Source: Microbotryum silenes-acaulis
Lineage: Eukaryota; Basidiomycota; Microbotryomycetes; Microbotryales; Microbotryaceae
DNA: 64,000 nucleotides
Direction of reading: 5' to 3'
Assembly (NCBI GenBank): GCA_003665825.1
Contig: QPFY01000020.1
Coordinates: 1 to 64,000, forward strand
The notes under the pieces are model-generated. The model had not been told where the DNA came from, did not search any database, and saw only the letters and a program-made list of their open reading frames with translations. The translations under genes were made by a program, and so were the position numbers. Positions 10,226-20,195 of the stretch are shown here, piece by piece (position 1 is the stretch's first letter; every line of letters starts with the position of its first letter).

Positions 10226-10648
10226 TCCGCCGTCTCTTGGTCATCGAAGCGTCAGACTCGGGTGGCGGATTCCACCACTGATGCCGAATACCTCGCCTTG
10301 TCGCACGCTGGTAAGGAGGCGATTTACCTTACGCAACTCCTCTCCGAGCTCCACGTTCGCCCGATCGATGCAGCTCACATCTTCACTGACAACGAGGCCG
10401 CGGCCGCCGTCGCTCACGACCCCGTTCGCACCTCCGGCACTCGACACATACGCCTCCGCGAGCATTTTGTCCGCGACATGGTCAACCGAGGCGATATCTC
10501 CCTCTCACACGTTGGCACAGCGAACATGGTTGCGGACCTATTCACCAAAGCGCTGGGTCCCAAGATTTTTGGTATATATTGCTATGCTCTAGGCCTCCGG
10601 ACGCGGCACCCACGGCTCAAGTCTACCTCGCGTTCGCGTGGGGGGGGG
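10226..10648 (+). pseudogene. Ty1/copia RNase H 3' end (family 2), interrupted by gypsy
   Basis: Forward frame from about 10227 reads [22 protein letters not shown] and continues through a copia RNase H ([27 protein letters not shown]). The first ATG-initiated ORF (10262) is internal. Upstream pol is lost at the gypsy LTR junction. Sequence differs clearly from the pol at 3845-7270, so it is another family. A G-run (about 10639-10648) is the likely polypurine tract. Confidence 0.85.
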
Positions 10649-10838
10649 TGTGAGGAATCCACTCTCCGCTCGGGTCAGGACTTAGGCGCGCGGATCGAGC
10701 CGGGCGCATCGGCCCAGGACTTAGGCGCACGGAGCGAGCCCGGGACTTAGGCGCGCGGAGCGAGCCGGGCGCATCGGCTCAGCCCCGAGGCTCCCTGGCT
10801 GAGGACTTGGGGCGCGCGGCTCCCTTACTGTTAGCTTC
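10649..10838 (+). repeat. Copia family 2 3' LTR (partial, GC-rich internal repeats)
   Basis: Starts TGTGAGGAATCC after the polypurine tract. Between about 10678 and 10782 a motif of roughly 35 bp (GACTTAGGCGCGCGGAGCGA...) is repeated two to three times. The 3' boundary is not certain; the LINE ORF1 stop begins at 10839. Confidence 0.55.
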
Positions 10839-12245
10839 CTATTCATCACTCTTGGCTATCACTACATCGCTGACGTAGTAGAGTTGATCGAATACCTGAG
10901 CGGGCTCCTCCTGCGCCTCCTCGGCTACGTCGCCGGCCAGACTTGCGAATGGGTTTGCGGCGACGATGAAACTGCGAGGGGCGGATGCTGTGGGTGTAGA
11001 GCTTTGTGAACGAGTAGGGTAGACTCGTGGTGAGTTGTTAGTGTCCCTTGTGGGAGATGCGTTCTTCTTTGAAAGCTTGGACGCGACAGGAGACATTGGG
11101 GGAGAGGGAGAGGCTACATCACCTCTGCGTTGTTTTTGGGGGGTCGAGGTTTGCTCGATGTTGCTTTGGGGCTCGGCCTGGGGCCTTTGGTTGTTGTTGT
11201 TTTTCTGGGAGGCCTGCTGACGCTGGACCGGCTTTTGAACGCAGTTGTTGGAGTGGCCTACAAAGCCGCATCGGCGGCACGAGGCTTCGGCCTCGTAGTC
11301 GTGGCGAAGGGGCGTGAGTGTTGCGAGTCGTCCCCAAAGGTCGATCCTCGTCGGTAGAACCTGCCGAAGTTGAGCACCGTTGTTCTTGAACAGGTCGTCG
11401 TCGTCGAACTGGACGATGGCCGCGTAGTTTCCTCGAGCGACGAGGTACGAGCCTTGAACGACCGTTAGAGGCTGCTGGAGTTGGAGCAAGTCGCACTTGT
11501 GGCCGTCCCCGGTAAGCTTGGCGACGACGCCTTGCAGTTTGTTCCAGAGGTCGTCGTTCGTGTATTCGGCCTCAGGACTGATAATGAAACGCAGTTCGAC
11601 GACATTTTTGACAAACGCCAAGCGCTTGCGGACTTGGGCAAAGGAGCATTTCCACTCGATCTTGGTCGCCGCTGCGCTAGCGCAGCGCACCACGAACTTG
11701 AACCGGGTGTTACCGCTTTGGATGATCGATTCCGGTGCGACTCCATGGATGATTGGAGCGTATTTCTGGAGCTCGGGCGGGAGGACAACTCCTGCGGGCA
11801 GGTTAAAACACAACGACGTGTCGGGCGACAGGGTACGGAGCACCTTCGAGTACAACTCGGACTTCTCGCGTTCGGTGGCCACGCCGGTGTGTTCGAACGT
11901 GACTTCCAGAACGGCACCAGACGTGTCGGTAATTGGTTTCGTTGCATTGAGTGCGCTGAAGCGCAGGGAGGTGGCCCGGTCCTTGCCGAAGCCGAGTGCG
12001 TCTTTGAGCACAAGGATGCGGGTGCCCTGGCGTGTGCCATCTTCGACACTGATCATCTTCGGGATTCTCGCGACATCCTCTTTCCTCTTCTTTTCTTCAT
12101 CACACTTTTCCTGGTACAGCGCTAGGCCGGGGTTCGCTGGTCCCTCGGCGGCATCGGCTTCCGCCCCCGCGTCACCACGTGGTTGTCCCGTCGCTGCCGG
12201 CTCCGGAGGGCCGCGGCCCGGATCAGGCGGTGCCTGGTCGGACAT
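10839..12245 (-). CDS. LINE (non-LTR retrotransposon) ORF1, Gag-like
   Basis: Reverse-strand ORF; ATG 12245 (MSDQAPPDPG) is preferred to ATG 12380 because the 45 residues between are poly-Lys/Ser tract read from a poly-T run that belongs to a separate insertion. About 468 aa. An Ala/Pro/Gly-rich N-terminus is followed by a folded middle (about residues 60-330) and a CxxC-x4-H-x3-C knuckle (CRRCGFVGHSNNC), one residue shorter than the canonical CCHC spacing, then a Gln/Asn- and Ser-rich tail. This layout suits ORF1 of fungal Tad-type LINEs; the family is inferred. ORF2 does not follow: the copia family 2 LTR abuts the stop codon. Confidence 0.65.
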   Translation of the reverse strand: MSDQAPPDPGRGPPEPAATGQPRGDAGAEADAAEGPANPGLALYQEKCDEEKKRKEDVARIPKMISVEDGTRQGTRILVLKDALGFGKDRATSLRFSALNATKPITDTSGAVLEVTFEHTGVATEREKSELYSKVLRTLSPDTSLCFNLPAGVVLPPELQKYAPIIHGVAPESIIQSGNTRFKFVVRCASAAATKIEWKCSFAQVRKRLAFVKNVVELRFIISPEAEYTNDDLWNKLQGVVAKLTGDGHKCDLLQLQQPLTVVQGSYLVARGNYAAIVQFDDDDLFKNNGAQLRQVLPTRIDLWGRLATLTPLRHDYEAEASCRRCGFVGHSNNCVQKPVQRQQASQKNNNNQRPQAEPQSNIEQTSTPQKQRRGDVASPSPPMSPVASKLSKKNASPTRDTNNSPRVYPTRSQSSTPTASAPRSFIVAANPFASLAGDVAEEAQEEPAQVFDQLYYVSDVVIAKSDE

Positions 12246-12333
12246 CGGGTCGATAGCTGGTGTAGCAGTTGATGTATTCGATATATTGACGTTTGCAGAG
12301 GTAGGGTAGTGCGATTGGGATGAAAGATGAAAG

Positions 12334-12893
12334 TTTTTTTTTTGTTTGGGGGTTTTTTTTTTGTAGAACTTGTTCATCATATTGCCCCCAGTTCATGTTC
12401 CCCCTATTTGGCCTACGGAAAAACTAGATGGAAGTCGACGATGATAACACAAACCGCCCGCAAGATGCGAGAAACGGGCCGGTGTCCACCAATCCGATAC
12501 TTGGGATTCAAGTGCCCCAGCCAAGCGGTTGCTCCCCCTCAGGAGACGAATGAGAGAGAGAGAAGGAGAGAAAGAGTAATAAAACGATTTACTAACGACA
12601 AGAGGCCCACCCCGCACCCACTTCCCAACTCGGTCGAGACAAAGACAGGAGAGCGACTGCGCAACTACCCTGACCCACGAAGCCCCAAGTCTATGCTCGG
12701 TCACAGCAAGACGCGGTGGAGGCCCCTCAAAACCTCCACCTCAGCAGTCCCTGGCCCCTCAAAGCCGACTTTCTGCCTGTGTCTGCTGATCCCTCCCTTG
12801 ACTCAGAACCCCGAAGCCAAAGAGCGCGAGCCACCGTCGAGTCAATCCCAAATCGCGAGCCGGTCCATGAGCAACGAAAGCAGACCTGTAATA
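12334..12893 (-). mobile_element. 5'-truncated LINE 3' end with poly-A and 15-bp target duplication
   Basis: On the reverse strand this 560-bp segment ends in two A-runs (T-runs at 12334-12343 and 12351-12361). It is flanked by a perfect 15-bp direct repeat GATGAAAGATGAAAG at 12319-12333 and 12894-12908, the signature of target-primed reverse transcription. Part of it (about 12400-12560) resembles 13260-13430 next to the second T-run, so both are 3' ends of related LINEs. It has no coding capacity. Confidence 0.8.
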
Positions 12894-12908
12894 GATGAAA
12901 GATGAAAG

Positions 12909-13216
12909 CAAGATATTTAGTATACAGTTTTGGAAGAGGAAGTGTGATGTGGTGTGTGTGTGTGTGTGTGTGGGATGGTGGGGGGAAATCGAACCAAGCC
13001 TCTACTGCCCTCGCCCGCCCCTTGCTCCTCCCGCCCTCAACTTCATCCTCTCCACGCTTTCCATCCTCGTCCCGTGCTTCTGCATCCTCCATCTCCCACT
13101 GCTGATCATCTCCAAAACCATCCCCGTGAAGATCTCGATCATCCTGCCCGCCCCTTCCTGTTCGCTGAGCTTGGCCTTGAGCTTGGGGAGGCCAAAGAGC
13201 CGTTGCAGTGTCGTGT
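12909..13216. other. Non-coding remnant with GT microsatellite
   Basis: Holds a (GT)n microsatellite at about 12949-12972 and a CT-rich stretch. Removing the 12334-12908 insertion joins this piece to the ORF1 upstream region, so it may be the old 5' part of that LINE. No gene is supported. Confidence 0.5.
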
Positions 13217-14621
13217 ACTTTTTTTTTTTTTTTGTATGAAACTCATCGCTAATTTGCAAGACGAGAAAACCCCCTACGGAACTAAAGGAGATGCTGCCCA
13301 GTATGCACGATGATGACCACAACCGCCGCTCGATGCGTTGTAACTAGCAGAACAGACCAACTCGATACATCCGAGTTCAAGTCCCCCCCACCCACGGTTG
13401 CTCCCTCCCAGAGATGAATGAAAGGAAGATTGAAGATAATACACAAGGAATCGGGAAACGATGGAGGAATTGTTGGTGGTGGTACATGTGTTGTACAGGC
13501 GAATCCGATTATAGTTGTACAGTTGAACCTTCTTTGATCTTTTGACTTCAGACCCCCCCTGAGACCGCCCTACTCCTTGAAGCCCCTTAATTCTTTGACA
13601 CGCGTCGAACAAGGCCTCCGATGGCACAAACATCCCGCTCAATCCGAATGATTCACGTGGTCCAAAGGGGGGATGTAACCCCCTGCGACCGCAGCAATCA
13701 CCTACCCCTTGTACCCAACTGCGCTGGATCTGCACCGCGGATTCCAAACCCCTTTTCGGTTACCAAAGTCGGCCCCCCCCTCGCGACCGCACGACCCCAG
13801 ATCACCCCCATTTCAATGACTGCAACTGCGAAACAGGCCTACTTCGCACAAAAACACACAATCCCGAGATTTCCGGGGAAAGTCACGGAGCATGTGACAG
13901 TCCATTGGACACGCCTCGGTCTGCAGCGCGGGCGGGTGGCCAACAACACCGGCGCGCGGCTGGAGACAAGAGGCGGGGTATACCTTCCGCAGGGGCCTCG
14001 CTTCCCTGCGGCGTACTCCCAATCTCGGAACGCACACTCGAGTCCCGTTGTACGTGCAGGTGGTTCCCAATCACCGCAGATACTGGGGAATGAAGGAGCA
14101 TGAGGCCCACGACGGTGATGTCATTGGGTGGGACCTCGCTCGAGTGTGGATGTGTATGGCGGTTCGGTACCCGAGTCACCCGCCGCGCGGCCGCGACTCC
14201 GAGCGAGCAGCAAAGCAAGGAGAGGCGAGCCACGCAGGCAGTTTGTGCCGGCCTTGAACAGGAGATCACGGAGTCGCTCGACCGAAAAGAGAAAACTGAC
14301 CCAGCCCTTGAGAGGAGTGGAAAACTCACGGCGTAGTCCAGGAGAGGGCCAAGGGGATCCGCTTTCGCTGTGTGTCATCGTGATGTGGCAGAAGCTCGAA
14401 CCAAGGGCGACAATGCCCGCCGGCGCAAAGAACCCGAGGCTCCTGGGGAGTACGGAAGCCTATGAGGAGGAATGGCAAAAAGAGCGAGAGAAAACAGGTT
14501 CAGTATTCTGGCGTGTTTGGGAGACATTTTGGAGATTGAGAAAGAGGGAAAGGGGACTTGTGATTTTTATTTGGTTTTTGGTTTGTGGTTCTTGGCTGGG
14601 TAGGGAGGAGCGCCGTCTACT
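13217..14621 (-). mobile_element. LINE 3' untranslated region ending in poly-A
   Basis: A 15-base T-run at about 13219-13233 is the poly-A tail of a reverse-strand element. The sequence just right of it parallels the T-run flank at 12363-12560 (shared CCCCCTACGG and GGTTGCTCCCtCcCag stretches). I read this as the 3' UTR downstream of the ORF2 fragment at 14622-16157; about 13,870-14,370 may hold another insertion that I cannot identify. Confidence 0.5.
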
Positions 14622-16190
14622 TCATCGTGCCAATCTGAGCTCCAACCTCTCCTTCAGTCCCGCCATCTCCTTGTCCATGCTCGACATCGCTCTGGCGTGG
14701 CGATGGAGATCCCAGCGTCGGTTGCTGAGAGTGTCGAGCGCCAGCGCAATGAAGGCGCGGATTGGGCGCTTTTTCGACGTCGGAAGGCGAGCGCGCAGTC
14801 GAGGGAGGCCGTGCTCGATCTGAAGTGCCGTGTAGTCGAGGTCGAGGATCGACACGACCCCCAGCGCGTCGCAGAGAATGGACCTAGCTGCTTGCCAAAA
14901 TTGAGAAGAGTCAGGGCAATCATGCCAAAAGTGAGTAAAGTCATCCTCCACCCCTGCCAGGCTGCATGCCTGCACAAGGCAGCAGGCTGAGTCGCCATGC
15001 CGCTGCACAAACTGGCGCTTCCGCGTTGGCGTGAAGTGGTACACCAGCTTGAAGTGCACCTCGCGCTCGCGGGCCGTGGCGGGCCCGGTGTGGAACCACA
15101 CCCAGAAGAGTCGCCTTTCTTTGGGTGTGGCGAGTGATCCAGGGCGTTGTGTGTGGTCGAAACGTCGATGGTTGATGACGCGTCGAAGTCGCGCAATGGT
15201 GTAAGGTCTGTCCAAGTTCAACATTCTCCACTGATCAGCACACAAGGGGCCGGAGGGGAGGGGAAGTTTTTGATCAGGCATGCCGACCGGAGTCGCTCTG
15301 GGCAAGATGTGCTCGAGGGGACCGCCGGGCCGGACTCCAGGTGCTCCAACAACACGAATGACGGGTGGTCGACGTGCGAGGACGGGAACAGGAGGCGGAA
15401 GCGGTGGGATGAGGCGATCGCCTGCGACCTGGATCCACGCCTGGACTTGATCGCGCTTCCATTGCCAAAGGTTGGACAGCTCCGAGCCGTCGCCTTGGGG
15501 ATGCTTCTCAGGGGTCCAGGGCACCGTTGGAGCTGCGGGGTATTGGGCTCGCGCATAGATGTCAGCGATGGTGCGTTCGAAACTGAAAAGCTTCGCCAAA
15601 CGCTTATCCTGCTCCGAGAACGCCCGCGAGTCATGCAGACCAGGTTGGAGGGGAGAAAGAGAAAGAAAATTGGAGACCGAAAGTTTGGCAGGATCGACGA
15701 CGGCAGGGTAGCGTTCAGCGACCGAGAGCACCGCTCGCCAGCGGGGATGTAGCTCCCGGGGTGCGTCGGCGTTCCTCCACGTCCACAGATCCGTAGCAAA
15801 GTCAAAGGTCGGAAGCGCTCGCCGGATGGAACTCCGAGCCAGATCGCTCCAAATCGCAGTTGACCCGCCGGCCAGCACGTCCCAAATCCGTACCGAGACT
15901 GAATCCACCACATCTTGGATGCTCACGACGCTGAGACCACCTCGCGCCCGTGCCGTGAAGACGACCGATTGCTTGTAGTCGCTGCGCCGCGGTCCTCCCT
16001 TCACAAAGTCGGCAAGCTTGCGCTCGATCGCCTTGATCACGTCGGATGGCGGTACGTCGGCGGAGAGAGAGTGCAGCACCTTGGAGATGCCGTAGCGGTT
16101 GAGATAGAAAGCCCGGGTATGATGCGTCATCCATCGGTCGCGCACCGAGAGAATCACTCGATCGACTGATTTGGGTTTTTTTTGTTGGGT
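14622..16190 (-). pseudogene. LINE ORF2 C-terminal part, 5' truncated
   Basis: Open reverse frame of about 511 codons with no ATG at its start (first codon in the long frame is GTG at 16157), so it is a 5'-truncated copy. The reverse transcriptase catalytic core is absent. The C-terminal third has a zf-RVT-like Cys/His pattern (GDSACCLVQAC then EDDFTHFWHDCPDSSQFW) typical of the region after RT in Tad/Jockey-like LINEs. The truncated 5' end lies about 40-60 bases from the tRNA-Asp gene. Confidence 0.72.
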
Positions 16191-16225
16191 TTATATAAAC
16201 CAAATCCCCTTGAGATGTTTCATAG

Positions 16226-16296
16226 TTCTCAGTAGTATAGAGGTAGAATCCACGCCTGTCACGCGTGTGGCCCGGGTTCGATTCCCGGCTGGGAAG
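16226..16296 (+). tRNA. tRNA-Asp (GTC)
   Basis: A 71-base cloverleaf without intron. Acceptor stem TTCTCAG pairs with CTGGGAA (one G-U), discriminator G, anticodon stem CACGC/GCGTG with loop CTGTCAC and anticodon GTC at 16258-16260, T-arm CCGGG/CCCGG with TTCGATT loop. Internal promoters fit: box A TAGTATAGAGG and box B GGTTCGATTCC. A T-run (16297-16305) directly follows as the Pol III terminator. It is the only host gene I can support in the first 22 kb. Confidence 0.95.
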
Positions 16297-16613
16297 TTTT
16301 TTTTTTGTCAAATGTTGGTTCACCCTAACACGTGCCGGACCCTGACCAAAACTGTGATATTCCTACTTCAATTTGAAGTCAGGTACAAGCTCTGTGGCGA
16401 CTATTGTATTTTTTGGTCATTTTAACGAGACTTCATTAGGTTGAAACCCTTTGCCCCAATCCCCAGGTCCGGGAAGGTGGGCCATTGCAACCTTGCCAAG
16501 TCTGGGGCGCAATGGTAGTGCCGTACCTAACACCCGCACCTTTCGAACAAAGCTACGCATTCCCAGTATTTTCCTTCCCTTTTAATGTTGATGTAAGACC
16601 GTGTTTACACCTG
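16297..16613. other. Spacer after tRNA-Asp
   Basis: Besides the T-run terminator I see no coding or repeat structure here. Confidence 0.5.
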
Positions 16614-17434
16614 TGTTGTATTTAAAGGACAACAAGTATTAAGTTGGGACCGGGGGGTCACTGGAGAATTGTGAGGCGGCACGGACCGGATTGTTTCGGG
16701 AGGTTGCGAGGCAGGACGGCGTGGCAAAGTACTCCCTGGTCGAGAAGTCGCGAGGCGGAGCAAACGCGGTCTGGAGGGACGGCCGCAGCGCAGCCAAGCG
16801 ATCTGTTCTCTAGCGAATCTCAGCAGTCTGATGAGATGGTGAAACAATAGAGAAGAGGGAGAGAGGCGCAAGAGGGCGCGAGTCTGACAAGGTTCTAGCA
16901 AGGGAGCGCCCAGAGGATCTACTGCAAACTGGGCAAGCGCGCTGCGAAGCTCCAAGGACCAGACTCCAAGTGGGCCATCGGGGGGCTCTGAGAGGTGTCG
17001 TGTTGGACAACGGACACAAAGAGAAACTCATCTACCAGGTCAAGTGTTGGCAAGCGAGGCAGTCCGTAGCAACGAGATCCAGGTTGTGAACAACGGGCAT
17101 CATGCATGGGCGATACTGTGGATGGCCAATGGAGAATGGATCGGAGGTGGCAAACTGGGAGCAGCTAGGCGGAGACATCGGCTTGGCAAAACAGGAGGGT
17201 AGCTTGACTGAGTCCGGGCGTGGAAGCGGCGGCGCGCGAGCGTGAGTTGAGCAGGCTGGAGCGGAAGCGGCGAACAGGGGGCGGCTTGGCTGCGAAGGCA
17301 AAAGGCGCCGAGGCGAGACAAGGGGGCGGCTTGGCTGCGAAGGCGAAGGCGCCGAGGCGAGAAATGGGCGGGCTTGACAAATGGCGGCCCAAGGTTGAAG
17401 TGTTCGAACACTTGTGACAGAATGAAATTCAACA
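16614..17434 (-). repeat. 3' LTR of gag-only copia-like element (family 3)
   Basis: On the reverse strand the LTR starts TGTTGAATTTCATTCTG at 17434 and ends near 16614; the outer end is approximate because it has diverged from the 5' copy. It contains a tandem 44-bp GC-rich repeat (about 17280-17365). Its homologue is at 18729-19757. Confidence 0.7.
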
Positions 17435-17447
17435 ACCCCCCTCGTTC
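17435..17447 (-). promoter_or_regulatory. Polypurine tract of gag-only element
   Basis: Reverse-strand CGAGGGGGGT directly precedes the 3' LTR. It lies only about 110 bases after the gag stop, leaving no room for pol. Confidence 0.7.
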
Positions 17448-17549
17448 GAACGCTTCCAGAAGAGCACGAAGGGAGGTTGAGGCAAGTGGTGTAATCGACG
17501 AGGCAGTGACCGGTGTAGAAGGACCTAAGTGCGGGGCGGAGGGGTGACT

Positions 17550-18724
17550 TTACCAATTTTGGCCGCCGCTCGTTGAGGGGTCCGGGTAATCTTGGAACCT
17601 TGAGATGGTTGCGACGACGGGTGTGGCCTCCGGTGTGTCGGTGTTCTGAGCCGTAGGTGGTTGTGGTTGCCGGTTGCGTCGATCAATGTAACGTTGTCGC
17701 GCATCCTCGTTGGGGCAGTCACGGACGCGGTGCACGCTGATTTTGCAGGCGGGGCACAAGTATCGGGCTGGTGGTAGTTGTGACGATCGAGAGGCGTTGT
17801 TTGTGTTGTGTGATGACGATGAGTTCGAGGAGGCTGCTGCAAATGCGGTGACGTTCGATCCGGCGTTCCGAGTGTCATGATGGTTCTTGACTTGCTTGTG
17901 CGCAAGGGTCATCAAGTTTGCCGGTGTTGGAAGTTGGTCCTTGTTGTGCAGTTCCATGTATTGCCGGAAGGCATCCAGTTCGTCAGGTATGAGGGTAAGT
18001 GCTCGGGCCGTGATGACATCGGTTATCGTGATCTTGGCAGACTCGAGGCAGTTCGATTGGTCCAGGAACTCGGCCATCCATTCGACGAAGCCCTTTTCTT
18101 CGATGGGGGCGCGTGAAATGTTGAAGAATGAGTGAAGTAGACGGAGTGTAGACTGGGACGACGTAGGGTTGTACTCTTGGTTCAGGTGTTCGTAATAGGC
18201 CTGTGCGCGTTGTTGCGTCGAGGCGACGGTGAGGAGGGACTTGCGAACGTTACTGGCGACACCATCGGAGACTTGGCGGACAGCAAAGATTTCGACGTTC
18301 TCGCGGTCAATGTCGTCGGCACGGTTGGGTAGGTGTCCAGTCGTGATGTAGGCATAGATCGTGGCACCAACGCGGTCTTGCAGGGTGCGGTCTCAACGCC
18401 GGACAGGAGAGCATCAGCCGGCCAGGTTGAAAGGTGGCGGGGGATGTCGATGTTGTGGTGGGGTTTGCGATCTGCGGCCGGGCTGGGGGACGACATAAAT
18501 TCTCGGAGGCGACATTGGACTTCTTGGTGGATGCGCTCGTCAATGCTGGCGGCCAGGGAGGGGTCAACGTGGGCGGAGCTGGACATGGCGCGTGGTTCGG
18601 TGTGGTCACGCGGTTCGGTGTGGGCGCGCGGTTCGGTGTGGGTAGGTGCGGCCGAGGCAGTGTCGGCAACGGGGTTCGTAGGTGCTGGTGGGAATCTGGG
18701 CAGTTCGGGTCGACCTGGGCTCAT
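17550..18724 (-). pseudogene. Copia Gag (element without pol), one frameshift
   Basis: Starts at ATG 18724, which lies inside the primer-binding site (GGTTATGAGCCC), and reads MSPGRPELPRFPP. Pro/Thr/Glu-rich N-terminus with repeated HTEPR, then a copia capsid-like region, then a CCHC knuckle CPACKISVHRVRDC at about 17,715-17,755, and a stop at 17552-17550. Near 18394 one base appears lost: before it the frame reads LLSGVE, after it the conserved-looking LQDRVGATIYAYITTGHLP is in the next frame. Roughly 390 residues if joined, the normal size of a copia Gag. No protease, integrase or RT follows; the polypurine tract and LTR come next. Layout is that of a TR-GAG (terminal repeat with Gag) non-autonomous element. 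Confidence 0.75.
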
Positions 18725-18728
18725 AACC
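18711..18728 (-). promoter_or_regulatory. Primer-binding site of gag-only element
   Basis: Reverse strand GGTTATGAGCCCAGGTCG directly follows the LTR end CTCAACA. It shares the 12-base core GGTTATGAGCCC with the PBS at 3813-3829 and likewise matches the initiator tRNA-Met anticodon arm. Confidence 0.75.
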
Positions 18729-19757
18729 TGTTGAGTGGATGCCGAAGAGGTTTCGGACTTGGGAGTAGCGACCGCTGGGGCTACCGGTGGAGCGTCGACG
18801 TGGCTACGGTTGCGACGGACGGGCCAGGGGGAGAAGTCGTGAGGCGGCACAGGCGCGGTCTGACGAGACGGGCGCGGTGCGGCTGGACGATCTGTTCTCT
18901 ACCGAAGATTAGCAGTCTGGCTAATGTTGGGAAGCGGTAGAGAAGAGGAAGAAGGGCGCGGGAGCGCGCGAGTCGGGTGAGGTTCTAGCAAAGGGGCGCA
19001 CAGAGGATCTAAGGCAAACTGGGCGGGCACAATGCGAAGCTCCAAGACCGAACTCCAAGCGAGCCATCGAGGCTCTAAGAGGTGTCGTGTTGGACGACAG
19101 ACGCGGTGGGAAACTACTCTACAAGGTCCAGCGTTGGGAAGCGGGGCAGTCCGTAGCGACAAGATCCAGGTTGCGAACGACGGGCGTCATGCATGGGCGA
19201 TGCGCTGGATGGCCGATGGAACATGAGGACGGTGGCGGCAAGCTGGCGGTAGCTAGGCGGAGGCAGCGGCTAAGCATGTTGAGTCGTATGTCTCGAGAGG
19301 GGACTGGATCGGCAACCAGTAAGTACACGAGACACAGTACGAGTGGTAGGAAGTATATTGGAGCGTTAGGGGGAAGACTAAAGAGGCTCGCGGTTCGAGT
19401 GCGCGAAATATCTCTAAGTCCAAAAGGGGTCCAAGCGGCGCGCGGCTGGCCAGACTGGGCGCGGGTTGGAGATCGACCTAAGCAAGAGTGTATGGAATTC
19501 AACAAAGCAAGGCTGGAGGTGGCAGATTGACTAAGTCCCAGCGTGGAAGCGGCGGCGCGCGAGCGTGAGTTGAGCAGGCTGGCGCGGAAGCGGCGAACAG
19601 GGGGCGGCTTGGCTGCGAAGGCAAAAGGCGCCGAGGCGAGACAAGGGGGCGGCTTGGCTGCGAAGGCGAAGGCGCCGAGGCGAGAAATGAGCGGGCTTGA
19701 CAAATGGCGGCCCAAGGTTGAAGTGTACGAACGCTTGTGACAGAATGAAATTCAACA
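18729..19757 (-). repeat. 5' LTR of gag-only element, interrupted by a solo LTR
   Basis: Runs on the reverse strand from TGTTGAATTTCATTC (19757) to CTCAACA (18729). Without the nested 228-bp solo LTR and its 5-bp duplication it is about 796 bp, close to the 821 bp of the other copy. The two copies have diverged visibly, especially in the last 200 bp, so this element is older than copia family 1. Confidence 0.75.
19277..19504 (-). repeat. Solo LTR of copia family 1 with 5-bp target duplication
   Basis: 228 bp reading on the reverse strand TGTTGAATTCCATACAC ... CATACGACTCAACA. It is a diverged copy of the LTRs at 3586 and 7293. Perfect direct repeats AAGCA flank it at 19272-19276 and 19505-19509. 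The nested position shows that family 1 was active after the gag-only element had inserted. Confidence 0.95.
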
Positions 19758-20195
19758 AGAAACAGGCGGAGGCAGAGCAGAGCAGGCAGCCGCCGGGCAG
19801 GCGGACCAGGATGTGGACGAGTTGACGAGTGGCGCACATGGGTCGAGGGACGAGACTAGGCACAAGGATCATGTGGTGAGGCTCGAGGAACAGGGGGCGA
19901 GGCGAAGGCGCCGAGGTGGAAGCGCCGAGGTGAAAGCGCCGAGGCAAAGGCATGCGGAGCAGGGCAGGCAATGGCCGGGCAGACGGACCAGGATACGAGT
20001 TGACGAACGGCGCACATAGGTCGAGGGACGAGGCCAGGTGCAAGGATCATGCAGCGAGGCTCGAGAGACAGGGGGCGCAGTGAGGGCTCGCGGAGGCGAA
20101 GGCGCGGAACTTGGCTGCGAAGCAAAGGCGCCGAGGCGAAAGGCGGGCGAGTCCGTCAAACGGCGGTCCGAGTCGAAGTGTTCGAAGGCTTGACA
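19758..20195. repeat. Degenerate LTR-like sequence with 180-bp tandem duplication
   Basis: Two imperfect copies of a roughly 110-bp block spaced about 177 bp apart (19787-19895 and 19964-20076; both contain CGGACCAGGAT, GGTCGAGGGACGAG and ACAGGGGGCG). About 20100-20195 resembles the start of the family 3 LTR (CGAAGTGTTCGAAGGCTTGACA), so this is probably an older related LTR. Confidence 0.55.

Noticed and set aside
11481..12309. Forward ORFs opposite the LINE ORF1
   Set aside because: They are antisense frames of a coding region and have no domain of their own.
10839..12380. ORF1 start at ATG 12380
   Set aside because: Its first 45 codons read a T-run and target site of a later LINE insertion; ATG 12245 is more likely.
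16174..16183. T-run beside the LINE ORF2 fragment taken as its poly-A tail
   Set aside because: It lies at the 5' side of the reverse-strand fragment, so it cannot be this copy's tail; it may be from an older insertion.
18182..18850. Gag reading from 18850
   Set aside because: That start lies within the LTR; the PBS ATG at 18724 begins the Gag-like sequence.
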